Shown piece after piece: positions 12,121-23,555 of a DNA stretch of 64,000 nucleotides (position 1 is the stretch's first letter; each line of letters starts with the position of its first letter). A program made the translations under genes and the position numbers. The DNA comes from Kitagawia praeruptora (lineage: Eukaryota > Streptophyta > Magnoliopsida > Apiales > Apiaceae). Under the pieces are notes generated by a model. That model was not told the origin of the DNA. It saw only the letters and a program-made list of their open reading frames with translations, and did no database searches. The stretch is taken from positions 88,060,001 through 88,124,000 of the forward strand of contig CM075345.1 in assembly GCA_037693485.1 (NCBI GenBank), written 5' to 3'.

Positions 12121-12577
12121 AATGATGGTGTACTCATTGGTCCTACCACATTTGTGCGTATCAGTTAAAGCTTCACTGTGGCCTTCCAAGCACTATTTTA
12201 TTGGAAAGGGAGTCTTTTTGCTTTCGATACTAACATGCAACACACTTAGGTGGATTCTCTCCTGATTTAGGCAACCCTCTCGCCATATTTTTCTTCTCCA
12301 TAAAAAGTAGAGCAACATTATGAAAGTGCCCTAATCTTTTGTACCACAACATTGTGTTGTTATCCTCCTTGTGTACAGGAGCCTACTCTTCTTTCGTCAA
12401 ATCCAAAGCGAAACTTTTATCTTTCCTCTAAACTTTGAAAATATCTACTCCTCTTGCATCTTTAATGACACATTGGTTGTCATCAAACAACACCCTTGTA
12501 ACCTTTTTCTGTCAACTGAGAAACATTCAATAGGTTCTGATTAATTTCGGGAACATGTAAGACATCGGAAATTATTT

Positions 12578-12781
12578 TCAAACCTGTATGACATTGAATT
12601 TTAATTGTTCCTTTCCCTTAGATTGCAATATATGCTCCATTTCCAATTCTGACTTAGAAACAATAGCCTTATCAAGATCTCTGAAGAGTCCTCGATCATA
12701 TGTCATGTGATTTGTACAACCACTATCTATAAGCCAGCTTTTTGTAGCATTATGAGCAGAGAAACATGATGCTACAAACAA
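12578..12781 (-). pseudogene. Copia C protease fragment
   Basis: The frame encodes SWLIDSGCTNHMTYDRGLF, the retropepsin DSG active site of copia elements. Downstream residues have drifted and the frame stops before the pre-integrase finger. Confidence 0.85.
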
Positions 12782-13547
12782 CTGTTCCTCGTCTTCATAT
12801 TGATTTTAGCAGCCTTGGCTTTCCCTTGTTGAGACTTGCAAATCTTTTCCATGTGTCCTAGCTGACCGCAATTGTGGCATTTTACATCAGGTCTCCACCA
12901 ACATCTGTTTGGAGGATGATTAGTCCTTTTGTAGTAGGAGCAAGGTGGAAAGATTTGAGCATTGTTATTTTAGTTCCTTTCGTTGCTTGCAACCCCTCTA
13001 GGTTTGTTGGTTTTATTCTATCAATTTCTGTTTTTGCCACCATCTTTGCTAAATGATTTGGCTTGATAAGCACCTTCCACATATCCTTCTTGTCTCATAA
13101 GCTTCCTTTGTTCTTGTGCCTTCAATGCAGTTAACAACTCTGCCAGTGTAATGCTTGACAGAGCTTTTTAGTTTTCCAACGATGAAACTGTAACTTCAAA
13201 TTTCTCAGGAAGTATAACTAGTATTTTTTGAACAATTCTTGAATCTGGAAAATTAGTAACAAGAAGTTAAACTTTGTAGCAATTCCAAGAAGTCTATCAG
13301 AATATACCTTGCTCGTTTCAGATTCTTCTATTCTTTGCATTTAAAATTTCCTAACTAGATTCAACATTTGCATTCCTTTAATTCTTTCATCTCCGTCATA
13401 TTCACTTTTGAGGAAATTCCAGATTTCAAAAACCGTCTTCATGGTCATGATCCTTATGAATATATCTGATGAGACAACAACAAACAAAGTAGCCCTTGCC
13501 TTTGACTTTTTTGTCTTCCTTTCCTTATGATTCCTTAATTGAGCCAT
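12782..13547 (-). pseudogene. Copia C gag fragments with zinc knuckle
   Basis: 13547-13341 encodes part of a UBN2-type gag (KKSKARATLFVVVSSDIF, then FLKSEYDGDERIKGM). 12880-12820 encodes the knuckle CHNCGQLGHMEKIC. The usual first 60-80 residues before the Met at 13547 are not visible, so gag is 5' truncated as well as frame-broken. Confidence 0.8.
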
Positions 13548-13738
13548 GGATTTTTATATTTTAACTAGACACATCAGTAATTCTTTAATTTAAAAATGCA
13601 TCTAAGTAGCTTTTACAAATTTAGCTTATAAAATCCAAATCGTTATTTCAATACGAACTATCAAATATTTATATTAGAGATTCATTTGACCAAATTTTAA
13701 ATTTAATTACAACCTCTAATTTCCAAATGAGGACCAAT
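13548..13738. other. Unassigned 190-bp spacer between copia C and copia D
   Basis: AT-rich, with no ORF. It may be leader sequence of copia C. Its last five bases, CCAAT, are the left target duplication of copia D. Confidence 0.5.
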
Positions 13739-14085
13739 TGTTGGGGTCTATCCCGAATTCCTAATTAAGTTAAGAATCATGTTATGAGCATAATTCTAAT
13801 TGGTGATAATTGTGGTAACTTTTATTTTTGGTAGGAATATTAATTGTAGAAAGATTTTCATCAAAGATAAGAAAAGATGGTAATTGTCATAAATAGGATT
13901 TGAAGTAGAATAGGATTAGAATATTTGTGATGCCTATAAATATAGATATTTGTAGGGATTTTGGTGAATTGCAAAAGTTAGAGAGTTATGTGCGATACAC
14001 AAGAGAGGACTTTTATGATCAATGTGAGGTGATTGTACTCAACGTGTTTGATTAAGACTGATCTATAGTGGATGCGATCCTAACA
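13739..14085 (+). repeat. Copia D 5' LTR (347 bp)
   Basis: It starts TGTTGGGGTC, ends GATCCTAACA, and lies three bases from the primer-binding site. CCTATAAATATAG near 13932 is a TATA-like promoter candidate. It is clearly diverged from the 3' copy, so the insertion is not recent. Confidence 0.9.
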
Positions 14086-14088
14086 AAC

Positions 14089-14100
14089 TGGTATCAGAGC
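14089..14100 (+). other. Copia D primer-binding site (initiator-Met tRNA)
   Basis: TGGTATCAGAGC lies three bases after the 5' LTR. Confidence 0.92.
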
Positions 14101-14384
14101 TTGGGTTCGAGAAGTAGATTCGATGTTAAAGAGAAGGCAATCACGAAGTAATTACGAAAATTTGCAAGAATTTTCTGGTCTACGCATGTGTTGAAGAATT
14201 GACGATTCGGAAGCCATCCATGGTCAAATCGTCCTGATTTTTTGATAGTATCTTCGTTACATCAATTTCTAAAATTTGAATGGTGGAGATCAGATTTTAA
14301 GTTCGGAAAGGTATGATTTCTGGTGTCTGAAGCAGGCTATTTGCGCGTTGTTAGTTGGTCTTGAGTTGATTTTTTCTTGACTTG

Positions 14385-15257
14385 ATGGAGGATCTAAAGT
14401 CATTGAGGATTGATGCACCCAAGTATGATAGGAAGACGAATTTTACTATGTGGTAGTTAGCCGTCAAGGATGTTTTAATTCAACAAGGACTTTATGATGC
14501 CTTCGAGAAGGAGAAGCCAAAAGAGATGAGTAATGCTGATTGGGTAAAAATCCAGAAGAGAGCGGCGAGTACAATCAGGATGGCACTTGCACCCGATGTG
14601 AGGTATAAAGTGTTGAAGGAGTCGACACTGAAAAAGATATGGGACAAGTTAGTGAGCATCTATGCATTGAAGTCGTTGACCAACCAACTTAATCTGAAGA
14701 TGGAGTAGTACTCTTTGAAACTGGATGAAAAAAATAATCTCCATGATCACATTAGTTGTTTTAATCAACTAGTATGTCATCTGACTAATGTTGATGAGCC
14801 GATGAAAGACGAGGAGCAAGCTATATTGCTGTTGGCATCACTGCCGAAGTCCTTTAAGTATTTTAAGTAAACACTGTTAGTAGGGAGGACAACTATTACG
14901 CTTGATGATGTGTTAAAGGCGTTAAGAGATAATGAGAGTATGACAAAGGATGTTGTTTCTCAAAGTGGTAAGGCAGTTTTAGCTATCCAAAGTGCTGAAA
15001 GAAGGAGGAGTCGCAGTCGTACTGGCTCACAAGGAAGAAGTAAATCTCGGCTGAGTAAGAAGGATATGAGCACTATTGAGTGCTATTATTGTGGTGAAAC
15101 AGGTCATATGCAAATGTTATGTTCAAGCTTTAAAGAAGATCTGAACTCCTTTAAGCAGATGAAGGGAAAGAATAAAGATGATGATGCGGACTCTACACAT
15201 GTGATCGTGGATGGAGAGTTTTTTATGGCGAGTAAGGATACCATTCCTGGTTCGTGA
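14385..15257 (+). pseudogene. Copia D gag
   Basis: The ATG at 14385 starts MEDLKSLRIDAPKYDRK, a copia gag N-terminus. One frame runs to 15257 with three internal stops (TAG near 14448, TAG at 14706-14708, TAA near 14868). The capsid domain includes IWDKLVSIYALKSLTNQ. A basic RS-rich stretch (SRSRTGSQGRSKSRLSKK) leads to the knuckle CYYCGETGHMQMLC. Because every break is a point stop, the frame itself is well kept. Confidence 0.88.
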
Positions 15258-15700
15258 AGTATAAATCAGAATGGGTGATGGATTCTGCTACTTTCATGCA
15301 TATATGTAGAGATCGAGCGATGTTTGAGACTTTATGCATTGATGAAAATCTTGGTAATATCATTGTGGGGAATGATAAGAAGATGAAGGTTCGAAGAGTT
15401 GGAACTGTTCGTCTTAAACTTTATGATGATATAATCAAGAAAGCTCTCAATGTGGAATACGTACCAGATGAATTAAAGAATGTGTTGTCTTTGAGTGTGT
15501 TGATATCACATGGGTACAAATTCGTTGGACGAGGGCGAAGTTGCAAGGTGTATAATGGAAAGAACTTGATTCTACAAGGGATGATGAATAGGAAGAACAT
15601 CTATTGTTTAGATGAGGAAGCAACAACGATGAAGACCGAGAAAAAGGTAAGATTCTCGGAATCGGTTGAGGTATTAGGGAATTCGAGTCGAGGGAGGATT
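15254..15700 (+). pseudogene. Copia D protease fragment ending at the 3' LTR
   Basis: The frame overlaps the end of gag and encodes WVMDSATFMHICRDRAMF, where the retropepsin DSG is DSA, a likely loss of activity. The copia pattern VPDELKNVLSLSVLISHGYKF follows. Coding then reaches KVRFSESVEVLG and a purine-rich tract (GTCGAGGGAGGATT, 15687-15700), and the LTR begins. The integrase finger that normally follows is absent. Confidence 0.82.
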
Positions 15701-16533
15701 TGTTGGGGTCCGTACCAAATTCCTAATTAAGTTAAAAATCTTACTATGAGCAGAATTCTAATTTATGATAATTGAAGTAATTCTTATTTTGGTAGTAAAA
15801 TTAATTGTGAAAAGATTTATATCTAAGATAAGAAAAATGGTAACTATCACAAATAGGATTTGAAGTGGAATAAGATTAGAATATTTGTGGTGCCTATACA
15901 TATAGATATTTGTAGGAATTTTGGTAAATTGCAAAATTTAGATAATTGTGTGCGATACAAGATATGACTTTTGTGATTAAGAGCATCTCCAAGAGTTTCT
16001 TAGCTCACTCCTAAATATATTATAAATAATTAAGCTCTTAGCAAATTATTACATTGATTTGTGTGTCAACTCCAACAATGCTCTCAATTATGGCTCTTTA
16101 TTCTATATTTTATTCATATTTCAATTCCACTTGGACAAACAATCAATAGATGAAAGAGAAGAACCACTATTTTACTAATAAAATATAAAATATTAAGTTA
16201 AGAGCTACTAGTTGCTCCTAAAATAGAGGGGAGAGAAGAAGCTCTTAACTTTTTAAAGAGACTCTAATAGTCTCTTGGACCTTGATTTTTATTATCTCTT
16301 CTCATTTTTTGAGTTAAGAGCTACAATAGAGAGACTCTTGAAGATGCTCTAAGGTGGGGTGATTGTATTAAAGAGTGTTGAGTAAGGGAGCGATTCCAAT
16401 GTTATAATACATTCATATTTAATGAATTTGTGATTTTATCCTCCCTTAAAAAATTTTACGTTAATTTATTTATTTTTTTATATTTATTATTATATTTAAT
16501 TAACAATAATTTATAATGGATGCGATCCTAACA
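15701..16533 (+). repeat. Copia D 3' LTR, interrupted by a MITE
   Basis: It starts TGTTGGGGTC and ends GCGATCCTAACA like the 5' copy. Extra length comes from a Tourist-like MITE (15981-16349) and about 120 bp of AT-rich sequence (roughly 16387-16508) absent from the 5' LTR. Confidence 0.88.
15981..16349. mobile_element. Tourist-like MITE inside the copia D 3' LTR (369 bp)
   Basis: The terminal inverted repeats are GAGCATCTCCAAGAGTTTCT and the complement of AGAGACTCTTGAAGATGCTC, matching at about 18 of 20 positions. TAA is duplicated on both sides (15978-15980, 16350-16352), the PIF/Harbinger signature. There is no coding capacity. The LTR sequence resumes on each side. Confidence 0.85.
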
Positions 16534-16600
16534 CCAATAAAACAAGATGACGAGCGGGGAGTGAGCACATTGGACTTGGTGGAGATAGTTTAAAAAAAAA

Positions 16601-17045
16601 GAGTAAATTACATAGTGGTGGCTGTATTTTACACCAATTTTTAAAATAGTGGCCAAATTTTCAGATTTTCAAAAGAGTGGCCAACTTTTCTTTCCGATTT
16701 TCAAAAGAGTGGCTGCCGTCAACTTCCGTTAAATTTTCACCGTTAACTAATATATTTAAATAGTAAATTACAGAATGGTGACCATACTTTAAAATGATTT
16801 TCAAAATAATTAACGGTGAAAATCATTAAATAGCCAATATATTGAAAATCATTGTAAAGTATGGCCACCATTCTGTAACTTATTTTTTAAATATATTAGT
16901 TAACGATGAAAATTTAACAGAAGTTGACGGCAGCCACTCTTTTGAAAATCGAAAAAAAAAGTTGGCCACTCTTTTGAGAATCTGAAAATTTGGCCACTTT
17001 TTTTGAAAATTGGTGTAAAATACAGCCACACTACATACTTTACTC
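16601..17045. mobile_element. Foldback (hairpin) element, about 445 bp
   Basis: The two halves are inverted copies of about 200 bp: GAGTAAATTACATAGTGGTG at the left pairs with the complement of the right end, which finishes at TTTACTC. Such long inverted repeats suggest a Mutator-type or foldback MITE. A-runs flank both ends (nine A on the left, eleven on the right), compatible with a 9-bp duplication but ambiguous. A further 15-bp direct repeat, GGACTTGGTGGAGAT, lies at 16572-16586 and 17067-17081. Confidence 0.8.
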
Positions 17046-17081
17046 AAAAAAAAAAAGAAAAAAAAAAGGACTTGGTGGAGA

Positions 17082-17493
17082 TTTTTATCTTTACATCGGC
17101 CATTCAGTTACGCAATAGGCCACATATCTAATACATCTCCATATTCTGGATTAAAATATTGCAATATTGTCCCTCACTCCGCATTTCTTAATCAATCAAC
17201 AACAATTCAAATCCTTGCGGGGTCCAACTTTATCAACACCCTAAATCCTAATCCAGAAATCCCATTCTTCCAGATAAAGTTGCGAACAAATGTATCTCAA
17301 ATACTCTTGCAACAACATAGATGCATGCACTCAATATCTCAAACGTTTTTATGGACAACAACCATTTATTTTTAATTTTTTCCACGAAATTATCTTATTT
17401 TAATTATTTTTAAACTGAAAAATATTTGAGAATTATAAAACTTTGCCAGTTCGTTTTCTGTATATAGATTGTTTTTATGTTTTGTCTAGCACA
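17082..17493. other. Unannotated spacer, 412 bp
   Basis: I see no ORF, repeat or RNA gene here on either strand. Confidence 0.5.
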
Positions 17494-17495
17494 TA

Positions 17496-17819
17496 CTCCC
17501 TCTGTCCCATCCATTTCTTTACAATTTCCTTTTTGGGCCGTCCCACCATTTCTTTACATTACCCAAAATAGTAAGTTTTAACACTATTACACCCACTACT
17601 TCACTTATTTTAACAATACTTTACACTATTTCACCCACTACTTAACTTATTTTAACAATAAAATCACTATTACACCCACTACTTCACTTATTTTAACAAT
17701 AAAATCACTATTACACTCACTACTTCATTTATTTTAACAATATTACACTCACTTTACACCCACTATCCTTAACCTCCGTGCCCAGCCGCCATGTAAAGAA
17801 CCGGCTGGGACGGAGGGAG
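17496..17819. mobile_element. Stowaway-like MITE (324 bp)
   Basis: The ends CTCCCTCTGTCCCA and the complement of TGGGACGGAGGGAG form terminal inverted repeats of the Tc1/mariner Stowaway type. TA flanks both ends (17494-17495, 17820-17821). The interior holds about four diverged copies of a roughly 50-bp unit (CACTATTACACCCACTACTT...). Confidence 0.88.
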
Positions 17820-17981
17820 TATATGTTTCATCTGGTCTCGCAGAATGGAATGAAAGAAAATGATTTTGTGTATAAATTTCAAACGGAAAACAATATAGAT
17901 AGGAGATAAGAGTGGAGGAAAATGGAGTACAGTTTTTTCACAATAAATGCGATCATAAAAGTTTAACACAAAATAATGTAA

Positions 17982-18548
17982 GGGTTAATTATCTGATTGG
18001 TCATTGAAATCAGTCTGGATTATCAAGTTGGTCACTTAATTCAAAACGGTCTCAATCAGGTCACTTACTCGACATAAATGTACGGTTCGTTAAATAGTCT
18101 TCATTTTTTTTACGGAAACAGACTGCAGATTGACATAAACGCTTATAACTGCATATTCACTTAACATTTAAAAAATTCGAGACCATATTTGTGTTATCCA
18201 GATTATTCTCTTCAAAATAGATACAATATTGATAAGTTTTATTTCAGTTTTTGAAGAAGAACAATTCTAGTTCTTGAATTTTCTTTTTCGATTCATATAA
18301 ATCTAGAGCTCATAATGAAAATTTAAACCAGTTTTATGAGACCCATAGCATCTAGATTAACACACTTTAATTTCACAAAATTTGGTGGAGATTTTTCGTA
18401 CAAAATTTTGCGGACACTAATTTCCGTCAAAAAAATGAACAACTTGATAATCCAGACGGACTTCAATGACCTGATTGAGATCGTTTTGAGTTCAGTGACC
18501 AACTTGATAATCCAAGCTGATTTCAGTGACCAATCAGATAATTAACCC
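17982..18548. mobile_element. Mutator-type MITE (567 bp)
   Basis: GGGTTAATTATCTGATTGG at the left is the inverse of the right end. The inverted match continues for about 70 bases, including GGATTATCAAGTTGGTCACT. A 10-bp duplication with one mismatch flanks it (AATAATGTAA / AATAATATAA), in the 9-11 bp range of MULEs. The short ORF inside is fortuitous. Confidence 0.82.
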
Positions 18549-18558
18549 AATAATATAA

Positions 18559-18934
18559 GAGTATCTCCAATGGTTTTATTCAAAATAATTTGCTAGAATG
18601 ATATAAAATATTGATTATGTAAAATTTGCTGAATCTGTAAGACATTGTATTCCAATGTAGTTGGCTAAAATGATTGTTTATTTTTTAAAAATAGTATGTT
18701 ATTGTTATTTCAAGTTGTTAAAAATAGAATACTTTATTTTAATATGGTAATAGAAGATGTGGAGTTTCATTACAGGTTCGACAAATATAACCAATATGAT
18801 GGCGTTATCTATAATTATAGCTACCAGGAATGTTCCATCGAAGATGATTTTTTTTTTACATATTCTTCATAATTTTTATTTATGGCAATTTAGACCCATT
18901 TTTAACTAAGGATTTTTAATGATTAGAGATGCTC
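18559..18934. mobile_element. Tourist-like MITE (376 bp)
   Basis: The terminal repeat is GAGTATCTCCAAT, inverse of ATTAGAGATGCTC, and TAA is duplicated on both sides (18556-18558, 18935-18937). End motif and length resemble the MITE at 15981-16349, so they probably belong to the same or sister families. Confidence 0.75.
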
Positions 18935-20250
18935 TAAAACTGCATTACATAATCTCCCATGATTATGTAGTCTAATCTGAGATGGAAATGGGTTTGTAAC
19001 TAGTAAGACGTAAAAATCAATCAAATACAGCCCATGAAATATTGATAATGACCTTATTATATTACTTACCGAGAAAAGAAGGGAAGCAAACCAAGTTGAA
19101 GGGTATGGGATGCTAATTGTTCCTTGATTAATTAATCAAGAGCAACACTTACTTTATGCTATTCTCATCTCATAGACCTTTTTTTTCCCTTTTGTGGTGG
19201 ATGAGATATGATGAGGATATAGTGAGAGTTATATTATATTAACCTCAACTATAAAAAAGAATAACATGATTTTTAAACTGTTGACATTGTTGTATAAATT
19301 GTTTATTGGAATTTATTGATTTGATCATCTCATAATGATTAATCAAATAACTAGCGTAAAAGGCTGTATGAGAGACGGATATTGTACTAATTACTCATCC
19401 GAAATTGTATGTATTAAAATAATTTTGAAACTAAAAATATGATAATTAAAAAAATAATAAAGGATAGGATTTCAATTTATCAAATATCAAATTTTTTATG
19501 GTATATAATTTACCTAAAATCAATTGTTTTTGATTTTATGGTATATTGATCTACCATTTATATTATATTGATCAATATATCATATAAAAATTTATATGTA
19601 CCATACTTTATAGTCGAGTTATAATTTAATTGATCATTTTAAATAATTATTGTACTTTGGTAATATTTACTACATCTTTGCTGATTTAATTTGAATGTTA
19701 ATTTTATTATTTTTATATATTACACAGATCATATTTTTAGAGTTTTCATCTTTTCAACATAATTAAATTATTTTTGGTATATATTTAAATATTTATGTTT
19801 TTACATCAATCATATATTTAAATCGTTAAAAGTCTAAATAGTTGGTCGACCATAACCCTCTAATATGATTGACATATTTAAAATTTAATATACCTAAAAA
19901 GTTATTTGATGCAATTATTAATTATATTATGATTTGATAACTTTAATTTATATATTTTTTAAAACTAAATCTTATTTTTTATTTAAATAATTTATCATTT
20001 ACATGGAGACGAATGTAAATATTTTTTTTCTTTTGGACTCGGTTACATTATGTATAATCTAAAATTTATTTTATATGTCAATTATTTAAAATGGCAAAAG
20101 AGATTTGTTGAGTATGTTTAATCGATTGAAATATTTTTTATAATTTTAACTATCCAATATTCTAGAATTACTGGAAAAAAATAGGACGAGACAAAAAGAT
20201 AAAACACGTGATTTATATTATAAGATTTTTAAAGAAAACTCAAAATCAAC

Positions 20251-20322
20251 TATAGCTCAATTGGTTAAGATTAATGCATGAGTTTTGGAGTTGAAAGTTA
20301 GTGGTTATAATCCCAATACAAA
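20251..20322 (+). repeat. tRNA-like remnant, possibly a SINE head
   Basis: TAGCTCAATTGGTTAAGA (from 20253) fits the internal A box and GGTTATAATCC (20303-20313) a weak B box at tRNA-like spacing. The acceptor arms do not pair, so it is not a working tRNA. A tRNA-derived SINE or decayed tRNA gene are both possible. Confidence 0.45.
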
Positions 20323-20997
20323 TTTTATTGTACTTTTTTTACATAATTATCAAAGGATGCTATTTTTGTAATTCTTTAGAAAATAAGGATAAAATCGTAA
20401 CTTCACACCTATGAAAATGACATATTTTTTTTGAAGTTTAATATATAGTAATAAATTATGAGAAAAAGGACCCTGAGATTAACCTCAAGAAACTTTCTAG
20501 AGATACTCATTAAAATTTATTGGACCCGCATGATTAATTAATAAAATTTTAAACAAATCTTGATTTTACAAAAATATTCATCCATATTTACATATAAAAT
20601 TATACTATCTCAGGGAACTTATATATCTCAGACTCTCTACTCCCATAAATTATAGATTCTTCAGAACGATTATTGAAAGCATTAAATGGATTTATTAAGA
20701 TAATAAAATATATAATTGATTTATTGTATTATATTTAAATTTAATATTTGACGAAGTAATTGCATAAACTTGGCATAGACGGTCATAATTAAGCATGTTT
20801 TGTAGAGATTTACTTCGTGGCTACCTGCAACGATTCTTTTATCGGTTCAAAAATGTTTTGAGATTTAACATAAAAAGTCATATTTTTTTTCTAAAAACAT
20901 AAAAAGTCATATTTGTATTGACCTTTGATATTCAAATTTTATTAATTTTTGTAATTTTGATTTTTATTTATCCCAATACCAGAGCTGAGAAAAGATG

Positions 20998-21183
20998 TTT
21001 TTTGATTCTTTAAACAGAATTGAATTGTTACTTATTACAGTTATTACTTATTACTTTCTCCGTCCTTGTTTGCACTTTTCAAGAGATGTTTGACGATAGT
21101 TCCATAATATATTTTTTTAAAAAAAATTCTTGTACAAAAATTTAATGTTTTTTTGATTGTTTAAACAGAATTGAATTGTTTTT
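20998..21183. repeat. 33-bp direct repeat bracketing about 120 bp
   Basis: TTTTTTGATT, one variable base, then TTTAAACAGAATTGAATTGTT occurs near 20999 and again near 21150. The enclosed segment has CTTTCTCCGTCCTTGTTTGC, which resembles a MITE terminus. Confidence 0.6.
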
Positions 21184-21520
21184 TTGAATTTAAGGATAGT
21201 ACTATGGACTGTCACCAGACGGAAATGGCGGTCGCTCCCCCCACCTAAACTCAGAAAAATTTGAAATGGTAAGTTCAAAATTAATATTATAGTTTAATTA
21301 TGATATTTTAGTACAAATTTATGTTAACTTTGCTCCTCCAAAAGCATGTACATATATGTGAATAATGTATTTCATTTTGGATAAAATCCATGATATTCTA
21401 AAAACTAAATATAGTTACAAAATAATATGTATGTGATCATACATAAGATCAAAAATTTATACGATTTCATGTATTATTCATAGTAAGTTAGTAACTTATA
21501 ATTTGTGCGATGCACGGAAT

Positions 21521-21610
21521 TTTTTGATATGTTATAAATTTTATTTTATGATATAATTATGTTTTTATATAATTATTATTTTTAAAATTATTTTTATATC
21601 AATTCAATAT
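21521..21610. repeat. AT-rich tandem repeat unit 1, left part
   Basis: TTTTTGATATGTTATAAATTT... continues, after the element G insertion, at 33945-34073. Together they make a 219-bp unit that matches unit 2 at 34074-34290. Confidence 0.75.
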
Positions 21611-22686
21611 TGTGAGATAGTTATTTATCGTAAAACAATCTCTCTCTCATGACTAAATTTTGGTGATTTGTCATAATATGAAAGTGAAAAATTAATTTAC
21701 TACGCTGTTTAGTAAATTTCGCTTTCTCGTACTAATGATTAATTTAGATAAGGAATATCGGTAAAATGATATTTTCTAGTCTAGATTATTTGTGATACAT
21801 TTTTAAAGCAAAGTCAAAAAGGCATAAATATTGAAATATTCCGAACAATGATTTTACGAGCCGTAAATGCTAGATTTATTCTAGACGATGTTCATTTCAA
21901 AGGCTTTACCTTTGAATATATTTAACATATTCTTCAAAGTAATATTTTCAAAGATTGCCTTATTTATTGACTTGCAGAAAGAATAAAAACGAATTTTATC
22001 CTGAATCCTTAAGGGTTTTCACTTAAATGGATAAAATCGTAAAATATTCAAAATAAATATTCCGAGGACTTCATGATCATTATTATTTGAGGAATATTAT
22101 ATTTGAATATTTTCCAGGTCAAAACTATAGCCGAAACAACGACAAGTTGTGACAAAAGGCTAGCGTATTTTATTCCGTCGCGTAAGTGCATTTTATTGAA
22201 ATATTTTTGGATAAAATACCTAGACACATTATTTTGACTTGAAATTTTTAGTTTATCACTAAAATGGTCAAAAAGAAGTTTAGACAAAATTTCACGATTT
22301 TTGAATGACTTTTTCCCGGACCCCTAAAATCGACTCGTAATTGATTTTTCGGTCATTTAAAAGACATAGAAGAACAACTCCTTTTTAAGTGAAATTTTTA
22401 CCATACTCTTCTGGGAATATTTCAAGAGGATTCCCAAAGTTTCATAATTTTTAAGATATTTTTCGATTTATCTTAATATAGTGGGTGTTTCGTGCTAATA
22501 TGCGTAGTTTCGATTTATTCGGGTAAAACGAAACTAATATACAATCCCTACACTTATATAGCTGGTATATACATATAGATTGGGGACCAAGTTAGCATAA
22601 ATTTCCAGGAAAGTGGCTTTGCTATTTGTTTATTAGTAGGTGTCAAGTGTCATGCTCTTATTGGCTCACCTTTTCACCATTTTGCC

Positions 22687-22696
22687 TATAAATAGC
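22687..22696 (+). promoter_or_regulatory. TATA box of element G
   Basis: CTATAAATAG lies in a plant-like TATA context. The transcribed strand is inferred from the LTR-type ending at 33939. Confidence 0.5.
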
Positions 22697-23191
22697 AAGC
22701 TAACTCCACCCATTTTCTCTTGAGCTTTTTGTGTCCTAGAAGTGCTGCTCTTTTCTCTTAACAAAGCTTTGTTGCTCCATTTTATAACATCTTTAAAAGC
22801 TTTGTTGTTAGTCCATTTCTTGCCATTTTTAACACCATCCGGCCACCACTCTTGGGGTAGTTCTTGAGCTCGAATTTAACACTCCCCAAAGTGTTCTTGA
22901 ACGTGGTTTGAGTCACCAATTTATCCTCCTTGAATTTCATTCAAGTGGTGCTCATAAAGGCTTTGTTTAAGTGGTGTTTTTTGGTCCTCTTCTTGCACTT
23001 CTAACACACCATTCGGCATTTACTTTCAAGGCAGCCTAGTGCACATTTTTAACAGCCTTGTAAGTGCTCTTTATTGTTCATTTGAGTCACCTTTGGTACC
23101 TCCTTGGTTACCTTTCTTTTGGTGCTCAAATCCGGCCTTTTTGGTAGTGTTTTGGACCTCTTCTTCTTGCTCATTTCTTGCTCTCGGCCAA

Positions 23192-23243
23192 GCTACTTAA
23201 GACACACTTCTTGCACGTTTTTGTGTAGTTTATAAGTGTCCTT
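23192..23243. repeat. Left arm of a 52-bp inverted repeat split by copia E
   Basis: GCTACTTAAG...TAAGTGTCCTT pairs with 32026-32077 at 48 of 52 positions. Before copia E inserted, the arms were separated by only about eight bases. Confidence 0.85.
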
Positions 23244-23555
23244 GTGTTAGAAAATGGAGTTTTGGGGCATAAGTATTTTTATGTTCTTGATGTTAATTCC
23301 GAATTTTAACGATTGGAAATTGTTCCTTACTATGAGGACTTAAAATTTCATATATGGGTCTAAGTAATTTTCTTAGTGAAACCCATAGAGAAATGGAGTT
23401 GAAGTTAGTAGCTTGAATAAGCTTGAAATGAGAATGTGTATTTGTCCCACATTGAAATGAATAAAGGGGGTTGTTGGCTTTATATAGAATCACACACATG
23501 GGTAGTGTACAACTACTAAGGTGTATGATAGTGCATGGTGTTACTGTGTGCTCCA

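Larger units (their letters stand above)
10807..13547 (-). mobile_element. Copia C: old decayed copia element
   Basis: Fragments of gag, protease, integrase and RT occur in the right order on the - strand (13547 down to 10807) but are separated by stops, frameshifts and deletions. No LTR was found. The right end stops within the 190 bases before copia D, and the left end is cut inside RT by the copia A LTR. Confidence 0.8.
13739..16533 (+). mobile_element. Copia D: complete non-autonomous element with gag and protease only
   Basis: Two LTRs (13739-14085 and 15701-16533) are bounded by identical 5-bp duplications, CCAAT (13734-13738 and 16534-16538). An iMet primer-binding site, gag, protease and a purine-rich tract lie between them. 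Integrase, RT and RNase H are absent with no sign of their remains, so the element resembles the TR-GAG class described in plants, or a deletion derivative. It would need enzymes from a relative. The 3' LTR is lengthened by a MITE and about 120 bp of other sequence. Confidence 0.88.
18938..21520. other. AT-rich intergenic DNA
   Basis: No coding sequence was recognised. Apart from a tRNA-like remnant (20251-20322) and a 33-bp direct repeat (20998-21183), this is low-complexity A+T DNA. Confidence 0.6.

Noticed and set aside
20251..20322. Functional tRNA gene
   Set aside because: A-box and weak B-box only; the acceptor and anticodon stems do not pair.
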